Positions 24,648-32,153 of a stretch of DNA of 64,000 bases are shown piece by piece. Each line of letters begins with the position of its first letter. Within the stretch, counting starts at the first letter, position 1. The stretch is from an uncultured bacterium (GTDB lineage Bacteria > Cyanobacteriota > Vampirovibrionia > Gastranaerophilales > Gastranaerophilaceae). The notes beneath the pieces are model-generated. The model was not told where the DNA came from and searched no databases. It saw only the letters and a list, made by a program, of their open reading frames with translations. A program made the position numbers and the translations under genes. The stretch spans positions 1-64,000 of the forward strand of contig CASDXV010000003.1 in the NCBI GenBank assembly GCA_949285255.1, given 5' to 3'.

Positions 24648-26668
24648 TCTTCCTTTTTATCCCTGACTTCAAAGGTTATTTCCCACTCTTCTTCTTTTGT
24701 TGCAGGGGTTTGTTCATCCACAAAATTAGCATCCTGCACGGCTTTAGTTTTGTAGTCATTTACTGTTGTTACCTCATGCGGGATGTAGACTTTCTCTTGA
24801 GGCGCTGTAACTGTTTGATTTACCTCATGAGTGGTGTTTTCTTCTTTTGTTGCAACCGTTACAATTGCAGGTTGTTTGACTTCTTGCTTAGTTTCTTGTG
24901 GTGTTTCATCAAGCGGCAGCCAAAAACCGAAAGTCGAGCCCTCGCCTACTTTTGAGTGGACAAAGACTTTTCCTTTGTGGTGCTTTTCAATTGCAATTTT
25001 TACAAGGTGCAAGCCAAGACCTGTACCTTTTATTGTATGGGTTGCGTTTTCTATCCTAAAGAATCTGTCAAAGATTTTTTCCTGATATTCAGGTGCTATA
25101 CCCATGCCCATATCTTCAATGGTTACTTCAAGGTATTTTGGGTCTTTTGCTATCTCTGCGCGAATTTTGACACGGGAATTATCCGGAGAGTATTTTATGG
25201 CATTTGTTATAAGGTTTGATAAAACCCTCTCTATGCTCTGCTCGTTAAATGTAACTTCGGGCAGGTTAGGTTCTTTTATTACCGAGAAAGTGATATTTTT
25301 TTCTTCCGCAAGGATTTTATGGTCTTCAAGAGAGCGCTCTATAGTTGGCATAATGTCTTGTTTTGTCTTTTCAAGTTCTGCGTCATTTTGCAGTTTTGAA
25401 AAGTCTAAAATGTCGTTGACCATTTTATTTAAGCGGATAACTTCTTGATTTATCGTTCCTATGAATTCTTTTTGCTCGTCATAGTTAAAGTCTTTTCCGT
25501 AATGGTAAAGCGTTTCGGCGTAGCTTGTAAGTATGGTAACAGGGGTTCTTAATTCATGAGAAACATTTGAGATGAAATCGTTTTTAAGTTTGTCTACTTC
25601 AGCTTCTTTTGTAATGTCGATGAGGATTATAATGTAGCCCATGTAATCGTGCACTTTTGAATACATAGGTGATATAAGGGTTTTAATCACATTGTTATCG
25701 ACATTTATGTTAAATTCAAGGGGTTTTTTCTCCATAACATCAAGCGGAGTGTCTTTAAAAATGCTTATTTTTTCTCTAAAGCACATTTCCCCGTTTCTGT
25801 CACAATAGTTTTGAATTGTAGTTCCCGCTAAATCCATAGCGGTAGCAGAGAGGATTTTTTGCGCGGCAGGGTTTACGATTGTGATTTTATCAAAGTTATC
25901 ACACACTACAACACCGTTTGCAATGCTCATTAATACCGCCTCAAGCTTGTTGCGCTCAAGAGTCAATTGGTCAACATTTTGCTCTTCATAGGCGTGAAGT
26001 CTTTTTGACATGTCGTTAAAGGCGGAAAAGAGCTCTTTTATTTCTCCTGAGGATTGTTTGTAGTCAAGCACCGTGCCAAATTTGCCGCTTGAAATTTCTT
26101 TTACACCGTGATGCAAGAGCCTTAGTTCGCGGGTTATAAGGAATGTGTTAACTACAATAACTATAGTAAAAATAATCCACACGAGGGTAAAGACAATAAG
26201 CATGGAGTTTTTTGTAGTATGAGCTACAACACTTGCCATATCGGCACTTAAGCCTATTTCTACTATGCCTACGATTCTGCCGAATGAATCTGTCATAGGA
26301 GAGCTTATGTTTATTCTTGTTTCTTGTGCTCTGCGGTTGTAGGCATCTGCAGTTGTGTAGATTATTTTGCCTTTTTCGTCTTTAAAAGTGATAAATGAGA
26401 TGTCTTTGTTGCTTGTTAAAATTGAATTGGCATGAGTCCTCAAAAGATTGTACTTGTACTCTTTTGGGGTATCTTTTGTAAGTTCGTAGCTTTGTATGGC
26501 AAGGGTTTTGGTCAAAATTTGTCCAAAATTGCCGTAAGAATCGTAGAGTTTTTGCTGAATTTTACTTATAGCAAAGACTGCGACTCCAACAATAAGTATT
26601 GTGGAGATAAGTAAACCCGTAATAATTAATTTGTTCTGTGCTGTTAAATCGAACTTAATTTTGTTCAT
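24644..26668 (-). CDS. Membrane sensor histidine kinase (HAMP-PAS-HisKA-HATPase)
   Basis: About 674 residues from the ATG at 26668; an upstream ATG at 26680 overlaps the -10 box. Membrane helix about 5-30, an extracytoplasmic sensor region to about 150, a second helix near 155-178, HAMP, PAS (about 240-345), HisKA with F-I-S-N-V-S-H-E-L-R-T-P holding the phosphorylated His, then HATPase with N-L-I-T-N-A-I-K-Y-S, D-M-G-M-G-I and G-T-G-L-G-L. An unusual ~85-residue Thr/Glu/Val-rich tail follows. The layout is like WalK/VicK and cyanobacterial NblS. No response regulator is adjacent. The promoter is shared in an inverted repeat with smpB. Confidence 0.92.
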   Translation of the reverse strand: MNKIKFDLTAQNKLIITGLLISTILIVGVAVFAISKIQQKLYDSYGNFGQILTKTLAIQSYELTKDTPKEYKYNLLRTHANSILTSNKDISFITFKDEKGKIIYTTADAYNRRAQETRINISSPMTDSFGRIVGIVEIGLSADMASVVAHTTKNSMLIVFTLVWIIFTIVIVVNTFLITRELRLLHHGVKEISSGKFGTVLDYKQSSGEIKELFSAFNDMSKRLHAYEEQNVDQLTLERNKLEAVLMSIANGVVVCDNFDKITIVNPAAQKILSATAMDLAGTTIQNYCDRNGEMCFREKISIFKDTPLDVMEKKPLEFNINVDNNVIKTLISPMYSKVHDYMGYIIILIDITKEAEVDKLKNDFISNVSHELRTPVTILTSYAETLYHYGKDFNYDEQKEFIGTINQEVIRLNKMVNDILDFSKLQNDAELEKTKQDIMPTIERSLEDHKILAEEKNITFSVIKEPNLPEVTFNEQSIERVLSNLITNAIKYSPDNSRVKIRAEIAKDPKYLEVTIEDMGMGIAPEYQEKIFDRFFRIENATHTIKGTGLGLHLVKIAIEKHHKGKVFVHSKVGEGSTFGFWLPLDETPQETKQEVKQPAIVTVATKEENTTHEVNQTVTAPQEKVYIPHEVTTVNDYKTKAVQDANFVDEQTPATKEEEWEITFEVRDKKED

Positions 26669-26678
26669 CTCAGGCAAC

Positions 26679-26706
26679 ATTATAACACAATAAACTGTGT
26701 TATAAT
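26679..26706. promoter_or_regulatory. Symmetric divergent promoter (11-bp inverted repeat carrying both -10 boxes)
   Basis: ATTATAACACA (26679-26689) and TGTGTTATAAT (26696-26706) are exact complements separated by six bases. Each arm ends in a TATAAT-type box: one for the histidine kinase (minus) and one for smpB (plus), which has six bases to its ATG. A dimeric regulator bound here would silence both genes. Confidence 0.7.
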
Positions 26707-26712
26707 CCTTTT

Positions 26713-27159
26713 ATGCAGAAAAAAATAATTACAACAAATAAAAAAGCATATCATGATTTTTTGATTTTTGATAAGTTCAGCGCAGGGCTTGTTTTAACCG
26801 GAACTGAGATAAAATCAATAAGAAAAGGTGCGATAAATTTAAAAGACTCTTTTGTAAAAATTGAGGATATGGAGGCTTTTTTATACAACGCTCACATAAG
26901 TTTGTACGAGCAGGGAAATCGCTTTAACCATGAGGAAAAGCGGATAAGAAAGCTGCTTTTAAATAAAAAAGAAATTTTAAAAATGCTTGGTAAAGTAAAG
27001 CAGGAAAACTATACTATAGTCCCGCTTGAGATGTATTTTTCAGGCAGATGGGCAAAGCTTGATATAGCGCTTGCAAAGGGTAAGAAACTCTACGATAAAA
27101 GAGATGCGCTAAAGAAAAAAGACATACAAAGAGATATTTCAAAAGCTGCTAAGCGCTAG
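26713..27159 (+). CDS. smpB: SsrA-binding protein SmpB
   Basis: 148 residues. T-N-K-K-A-Y-H-D-F, G-L-V-L-T-G-T-E-I-K-S-I-R, and a basic K-K-L-Y-D-K-R-D-A-L-K-K-K-D tail match SmpB. It binds tmRNA and delivers it to stalled ribosomes (trans-translation). ssrA itself is not in the window. TATAAT ends six bases before the ATG, giving a leaderless mRNA. It overlaps the convergent pilin-like gene by four bases. Confidence 0.96.
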   Translation: MQKKIITTNKKAYHDFLIFDKFSAGLVLTGTEIKSIRKGAINLKDSFVKIEDMEAFLYNAHISLYEQGNRFNHEEKRIRKLLLNKKEILKMLGKVKQENYTIVPLEMYFSGRWAKLDIALAKGKKLYDKRDALKKKDIQRDISKAAKR

Positions 27160-27854
27160 GGGTTAGCTCCTGCGGCTATGTTTTCCACCCCTTGAACATA
27201 GGGAAGTATTACACTTCTGCCGTTATCGGGGTTAAAGTAAATATAGAACATATCAGATAATTCCACATTTTTCCAACTTAGCCCAAAAAGTTCTTGAGTA
27301 TTTGAATATTTTGCACTTTTCCAGTCGCTTTTTTGGGTGCTTGATTTTGTCGGGCCGTTATCCTCATTTACATCGGCGTAGTACGTATAAGGGTTAATTA
27401 TGTGGTATCTGATGCCGTCAGTTGTATATATTACATTGTTGCCATCAGAGTCTTTAACATCCCTTACTATGTTAAGCTTTTTTTTGAGAGCATTTATGTA
27501 AATTTTACTTTCTTCAGGTGTTTTGTTTTTAAAGTCTTCAGGATACATTGAATCTTGAAGAATAACATTTTGTACAGCGCTGTTTATCACTGCATAAGCT
27601 TTTTTACCCCCTGCGGTATATTCCTGCTGTCTTGTTTTAGTTGCAAAAGAAGTTATTGATATAGCCGCAACTACACCTATTACACTTAAGGTAATTAATA
27701 TTTCAGCTAATGTGAAAGCATTTTTACCCTTAAAAGAATCTTTGGGCCGTGCGGAATTAGACTCTACAATCTCGTAATACTCGTTTTTATTAAAGTCTAT
27801 TCCCCACTTTTTTGGGTTTAGTTTAATTTTTTTGTTTTTATTATCTTTTTTCAT
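27156..27854 (-). CDS. Pilin-like protein with an unusually long prepilin leader
   Basis: About 232 residues. The prepilin motif N-A|F-T-L-A-E-I-L-I sits near residue 47, with a cut after Ala rather than Gly, then a hydrophobic helix (V-I-G-V-V-A-A-I-S-I). The leader is about 46 residues and mostly charged, against 6-25 for most type IV prepilins. The rest looks like a soluble pilin head. The ATG at 27854 overlaps the stop of the upstream gene (TGATG), so translation is coupled. Confidence 0.8.
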   Translation of the reverse strand: MKKDNKNKKIKLNPKKWGIDFNKNEYYEIVESNSARPKDSFKGKNAFTLAEILITLSVIGVVAAISITSFATKTRQQEYTAGGKKAYAVINSAVQNVILQDSMYPEDFKNKTPEESKIYINALKKKLNIVRDVKDSDGNNVIYTTDGIRYHIINPYTYYADVNEDNGPTKSSTQKSDWKSAKYSNTQELFGLSWKNVELSDMFYIYFNPDNGRSVILPYVQGVENIAAGANP

Positions 27855-29521
27855 CACATCTCAAGTTCAAGGCGCATTGACGAATTTGCTACTCTAACAA
27901 GCAGTTTAAATTTATCTACTTTTACTATAAAGAAAGTTTTATCGTCTAGCTTTTCTGAAATTCTATATTTTATAGAGCTGTCAGATAAGTATTGTCTAAA
28001 TTGATAAAGTAAAAATACGTCATCTTCTATGTAGCCAAAAAGCGCCTTAACACCTTGGCGGTCAATGACCATAAAGCCCCTGTTAGGTGCAATTTCAACA
28101 GATGAGAGCACTTCAGGTTCGATGTAGGGCTCTTCTTTTTCCATTGTACTTACGGGAGTTTCGCTTGTTTGTGTATCCAGAGCCAAATCTTTAAATTCAT
28201 CTTTAAAAGATTGAATTTCATCTTGTGTGTTATTTTCAATAAGCGGATTTACCGTTGTATCTGCTTCTTTTAGCGATTCAAGGTCAATTTTTTCTGTGGT
28301 ATCAGTTAGTGTTTTATCTTCCGGCATATCTTTGTTTTGTCCTTTTTTATGAGTTTTATTTAGTAATAAAAGCATTATTATTCCTATTAATGCTACAAGA
28401 GAGGCAATAGTAAGTATCGGGTTATCTATTATAATATAATAATAAGGCTTAAGAGGAGATAATTTATCCTTTAAAATCTCTATATATGATACTTTTGTAC
28501 TTTGTTCATCTATTGTATTTGGAATTTCTGAGGGTTCATTTATTTCAGGATTGTTTGTAATATCCTCTGTGACCACGTTTTCATTAGTTTCTTGAGTTTC
28601 TTGCTGCTCTTGTTGAGGCTGCTGAGGTTCTTCTTGAACTGTTGGTTTAGGTTGCTCTTGAGGTTTTTGCTCCACTGTAACCTTAGGTACAGTCACGGTT
28701 TTTTGTACTGCGGGAACTTGTTTTTGTATCGGTTTTGGGGCAGGTTTTACATTTTGTTGGGGTTTTATTTGATTTTGAGCTACTCTTTGTTGTCTTAGTT
28801 TTTCTTCCTGAGCCCTTTTTTGCGCCTCAGCCTGTGCTTTCCTTTGCGCCTCAGCCTGCGCCGCCCTCTGCGCTTCTATTTGTGCTCTTTTTTGGGCCTC
28901 AAGTTGTTGAGCCCTTCTTTGCGCCTCAGCCTGTGCTTTTCTTTGAGCCTCTATTTGTGCTGCTCTTTGCGCTTCTGCTTGAGCTGCTTTTTGTGCTTGA
29001 AGGGCTTTTTGCTGTTGGATTTGTTTTTGATTAGCCTCATATTGTGCTTGGCGCTCTTTTGCCTGGATTTGCGCTTGTCTTGTATTAAATGCGCTATCAA
29101 GTTGTGCGAGTTTTTTTGTATCGATTGAGGGGGCAACAGAACCTGATGCGGTTGATATTTTCGGGCTTATATTAACAGGTTTTGTTGTATAAATTGTAAT
29201 TTTTGTATAGCCGTTATTTAAGTCTTGTCCTGCGTAGGGGAATAGCTTAACTTCAACATTTTTGATGTCGCCTACGGGACTTACCGAGCCTACTGAGTGG
29301 AATGTTTCAGGTAAGAGCATATAGTAGCTGGTGTTTGTTTTTTTAATTATTTTTACGGGTTCACTGTAGGGCTTTTGGGTGTAGAGCCTTACGTTGTAGT
29401 CATTTGAGCCGCATTTTACAAGGTCAACTTTTAACAGGCTGTTTTTAAAATCACTTTCAATTGAAAAAGCGCAAGAGCCAAAAACTACTATCCCCATTAG
29501 TATTAAAAGAATTTTTTTCAT
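27854..29521 (-). CDS. Exported protein with AMIN-like domain, coiled-coil repeats and membrane segment
   Basis: 555 residues. A signal peptide or membrane anchor (about 1-20, with S-C-A) is followed by a beta domain (about 25-125; V-K-L-F-P-Y, T-I-Y-T) like AMIN domains of envelope proteins. Residues about 140-255 are an A/Q/K/R/E-rich coiled coil built on roughly 8-residue repeats (A-Q-A-E-A-Q-R). A Gln/Pro-rich stretch, a membrane helix near 360-382 and a C-terminal domain (about 470-555) follow. The layout (periplasm spanning, with a coupled pilin-like gene) suggests a pilus or secretion assembly factor; this is inference. AAGGAA precedes the ATG. Confidence 0.75.
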   Translation of the reverse strand: MKKILLILMGIVVFGSCAFSIESDFKNSLLKVDLVKCGSNDYNVRLYTQKPYSEPVKIIKKTNTSYYMLLPETFHSVGSVSPVGDIKNVEVKLFPYAGQDLNNGYTKITIYTTKPVNISPKISTASGSVAPSIDTKKLAQLDSAFNTRQAQIQAKERQAQYEANQKQIQQQKALQAQKAAQAEAQRAAQIEAQRKAQAEAQRRAQQLEAQKRAQIEAQRAAQAEAQRKAQAEAQKRAQEEKLRQQRVAQNQIKPQQNVKPAPKPIQKQVPAVQKTVTVPKVTVEQKPQEQPKPTVQEEPQQPQQEQQETQETNENVVTEDITNNPEINEPSEIPNTIDEQSTKVSYIEILKDKLSPLKPYYYIIIDNPILTIASLVALIGIIMLLLLNKTHKKGQNKDMPEDKTLTDTTEKIDLESLKEADTTVNPLIENNTQDEIQSFKDEFKDLALDTQTSETPVSTMEKEEPYIEPEVLSSVEIAPNRGFMVIDRQGVKALFGYIEDDVFLLYQFRQYLSDSSIKYRISEKLDDKTFFIVKVDKFKLLVRVANSSMRLELEM

Positions 29522-29638
29522 TATCTTTTTTGTTCCTTACCTGTTTTATGCAGGGTCAATTAAAATTTAATTTTATATTATAATGTTTATATCAGCAATT
29601 ATACAATGAATTAATTTTTTGGCAAAGAAAGGGTAAAA

Positions 29639-30547
29639 ATGGATAATGCGCAAACTTTTAAATCAGGTTTTGTAGTAATAATTGCGCGCCCTAACGTCGG
29701 CAAGTCAACTCTTTTAAACAGGCTTGTCGGGCAAAAAATCGCCATTACAACCCCTGTTGCACAAACTACAAGAAAAAATATAAAAGGAATTTATTCGGAT
29801 TGTGATTCTCAAATAGTTTTTATAGATACTCCCGGTATTCATAAACCTCTAAATAAGCTTGGTGAGGCATTATCCGAGCAGACAAAAAGCGTACTTGAAG
29901 ATGTTGATTTGATACTTTTTCTTGTAGATGCTAATGACCCTGCGGGTTTAGGGGATAAGTGGATAGTTGAAAATTATCTAAAAGAAATAAAAACGCCCGT
30001 TTTGCTTGTAATGAACAAGGCTGATTTGATAAAAGACCTTGCAAAAAGGGAGCTTAACGCCTATTCTTACAAGTCTTTGTTTAATTCCCCTGTTGATACC
30101 ATAAAAATAAGTGCAAAAACCGGGAGAAACATAGATGACCTTATTAAAAAAATAAAAAACTTTATTCCCGAGGGATTAAAAATGTATGATGAGGATGAAG
30201 TTACAGACCAGACAATGCGCGATATAGCAAGTGAGGTGATAAGAGAGAAGATAATTTTTTCTACAAAAGATGAAATTCCCCACTCTGTAGCGGTTGTTGT
30301 TGAAAATTATAAAGAAGAAGAAAATATCGATAAAATAAGCGCGCAGATTATTGTTTCAAACGATTCGCAAAAGAAAATTTTAATAGGCAAAGGCGGCTCT
30401 ATGCTAAAAAAAATCGGAACATCTGCCCGTCTTGAGCTTGAAAAAATCGCACAAAAGAAAATCTTCCTTGAGCTTTTTGTCAAAGTTGTTAAAAACTGGC
30501 AGAAAGACAGCGCATTTATTAAATCTTTAGGTCTTGATGTAAAGTAA
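29639..30547 (+). CDS. era: Era GTPase, 16S rRNA maturation factor
   Basis: 302 residues. G1 loop A-R-P-N-V-G-K-S-T at 16-24 (Ala in place of the usual first Gly, allowed by the P-loop rule), Thr in the switch, G3 D-T-P-G-I-H, G4 N-K-A-D, and a C-terminal KH domain with I-G-K-G-G-S-M. It binds the 3' end of 16S rRNA during small-subunit assembly. The short leader has an AAAGGG before the ATG. Confidence 0.97.
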   Translation: MDNAQTFKSGFVVIIARPNVGKSTLLNRLVGQKIAITTPVAQTTRKNIKGIYSDCDSQIVFIDTPGIHKPLNKLGEALSEQTKSVLEDVDLILFLVDANDPAGLGDKWIVENYLKEIKTPVLLVMNKADLIKDLAKRELNAYSYKSLFNSPVDTIKISAKTGRNIDDLIKKIKNFIPEGLKMYDEDEVTDQTMRDIASEVIREKIIFSTKDEIPHSVAVVVENYKEEENIDKISAQIIVSNDSQKKILIGKGGSMLKKIGTSARLELEKIAQKKIFLELFVKVVKNWQKDSAFIKSLGLDVK

Positions 30548-30615
30548 TTTTAAACATTGGCAATTTTTGATTTTAAAAATACTTTATAGATATATAAAAG
30601 GTATATAATATCATC

Positions 30616-30783
30616 ATGGAAAAAGATAAACTCACATTTATTGAAGAAAAGAAAATTGAAAAAGAGTCAAAGAAAAAAGACTCTGAGTTTCAATTTAACT
30701 TAAATGCTACAAACCCCATAAAAGCAAGGTTTGCAAAGTTTCATCTTGACAAAAAACAAATTAAGCCTGATGATTTAATTTAA
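30616..30783 (+). CDS. Small 55-residue charged protein
   Basis: ATG 30616 to TAA 30783. Not recognised. It is highly charged: Lys/Glu-rich N-terminal half, then N-L-N-A-T-N-P-I-K-A-R-F-A-K-F-H-L-D. TATAAT (30604-30609) lies exactly six bases before the ATG, a leaderless pattern. The next gene begins one base after its stop, so it probably opens an operon with the genes to 32153. Confidence 0.65.
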   Translation: MEKDKLTFIEEKKIEKESKKKDSEFQFNLNATNPIKARFAKFHLDKKQIKPDDLI

Positions 30784-30784
30784 C

Positions 30785-31294
30785 ATGCAATACATTAAAA
30801 AAAGCGTTTTTCTCTACCTTACGCCCCGCCAGCGCTCTCAGTTGGTGAGCTTTTTGAGGTCTTTTGCAAAAAAACATCCAAAACTTTCTAAAGATGAGCT
30901 TTTAGATAAGTTTATAGAAGAAGAAAACTACTACAACGATGTAGGTAATATTCATTTTGAGTTTGCTCTTGAGAATTTTTCAAATGATGAATTTTTAGAA
31001 GATATTAAAAAATTTTTTGAGTATATTTTTTGGGAAAATAAACAAAAAGAAGCCCAAAAGCCCCTTATAGAAAAGCAAAAAGCTATCCAAAAAGAGGCAA
31101 GAAAGCGCGCAAATGATTTTAAAATGTCTAAACTAAAGCCCACAAAAAAGCAGCTATGGTATTATGAAAAAGTGGCGCGCGCTCATAATGTTCCTCAAAA
31201 GCCGCTTGAGGGTGCTACAAGGCTTGATTTAAGAAACTGGATAATGGAGATAATCGAGCCAAAAGGCAAGGGAGAAGAAGATTTTGCTGAATGA
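30785..31294 (+). CDS. Conserved-looking hypothetical protein
   Basis: 169 residues, not recognised. Helical and strongly charged; a coiled region (about 85-115) leads to K-P-T-K-K-Q-L-W-Y-Y-E-K-V-A-R-A-H, followed by R-L-D-L-R-N-W-I-M-E-I-I. The second half resembles short helical motifs in several unassigned bacterial families. It overlaps prmC by 11 bases; a ribosome-linked role is suggested only by era and prmC being neighbours. Confidence 0.65.
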   Translation: MQYIKKSVFLYLTPRQRSQLVSFLRSFAKKHPKLSKDELLDKFIEEENYYNDVGNIHFEFALENFSNDEFLEDIKKFFEYIFWENKQKEAQKPLIEKQKAIQKEARKRANDFKMSKLKPTKKQLWYYEKVARAHNVPQKPLEGATRLDLRNWIMEIIEPKGKGEEDFAE

Positions 31295-32153
31295 AACACT
31301 AAATGAAATAAAAAAAATCCTAAATGACGCAAATGTTGATGAGGCAAATGTCAAAGCAAGGATAATTCTTCGTGAAGTGGGAAATTTAAGCACTGAGGAT
31401 ATGCTTTTACAAAAAGAGGTACAAAATAAGCAGCAGGTGCTTGATTTTGCGCACAAGCTTGCAGAAACAAAAGCGCCCATACAGTATCTTTTAGGTTATG
31501 CAAATTTTATGGGAGAAAAGTTTATCGTAAACTCTTCTACCCTTATCCCGCGCGATGAAACAGAGATTTTAGTAAATTGTGCTCTTGATAAAATAAATAA
31601 ATTAAAAGAAAAAAAACAAGATACGATAAATGTCCTTGATATCGGCACAGGAAGCGGGTGTATTGCCTGTATGATAGCAAAAAATGCCCCCGAGGCTGAG
31701 GTTTTAGGTGTTGATATAAGTTCTGACGCTCTTCAAGTGGCACTAGAAAACGCTCAAAAGCTTGATTTGATTAAAAAAGTCGTATTCAGAAAGTCTGATT
31801 TATTTTCATCTTTAAGAGAGGGTGAAAAGTTTGATTTGGTAGTGTCAAATCCGCCTTATATTAAAGAAGAAGATTATAAAAAACTTGATATCGAGGTTTT
31901 AAATTTTGAGCCTAAAAGTGCGCTTTTTGCCAATGATGACGGGCTTGAGTTTTATAAAAAAATAATTAAAAACGCTGCAAAATATGTAAATTATGGCGGT
32001 TATATTGCTTTTGAGTGTGCAAAATCTCAGGCAAGAGATATCTGCATTTTACTTGAGAGAAACGGTTTTCAGGTGAGCGATGTTATAAAAGACTTGGCAG
32101 GAATTGACCGCGTGGTAGCGGCTCGCATGGTTCTTGTTGAGCAAGAATTTTAA
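31284..32153 (+). CDS. prmC: Release factor glutamine methyltransferase
   Basis: 289 residues. N-terminal helical domain, SAM-binding G-T-G-S-G at 121-125 and the catalytic N-P-P-Y at 189-192. It methylates the Gln of the GGQ motif of RF1 and RF2. The start is TTG at 31284 (M-L-N-E), with GGAG upstream; the next ATG would cut the N-terminal domain. It overlaps the SNF2 gene's stop by four bases. Confidence 0.95.
   Translation: MLNETLNEIKKILNDANVDEANVKARIILREVGNLSTEDMLLQKEVQNKQQVLDFAHKLAETKAPIQYLLGYANFMGEKFIVNSSTLIPRDETEILVNCALDKINKLKEKKQDTINVLDIGTGSGCIACMIAKNAPEAEVLGVDISSDALQVALENAQKLDLIKKVVFRKSDLFSSLREGEKFDLVVSNPPYIKEEDYKKLDIEVLNFEPKSALFANDDGLEFYKKIIKNAAKYVNYGGYIAFECAKSQARDICILLERNGFQVSDVIKDLAGIDRVVAARMVLVEQEF

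Noticed and set aside
28800-29060. Tandem DNA repeat or mobile repeat array
   Set aside because: The repetition is explained by roughly 8-residue A/Q/K/R coiled-coil repeats within the 555-residue protein; codons vary between copies.
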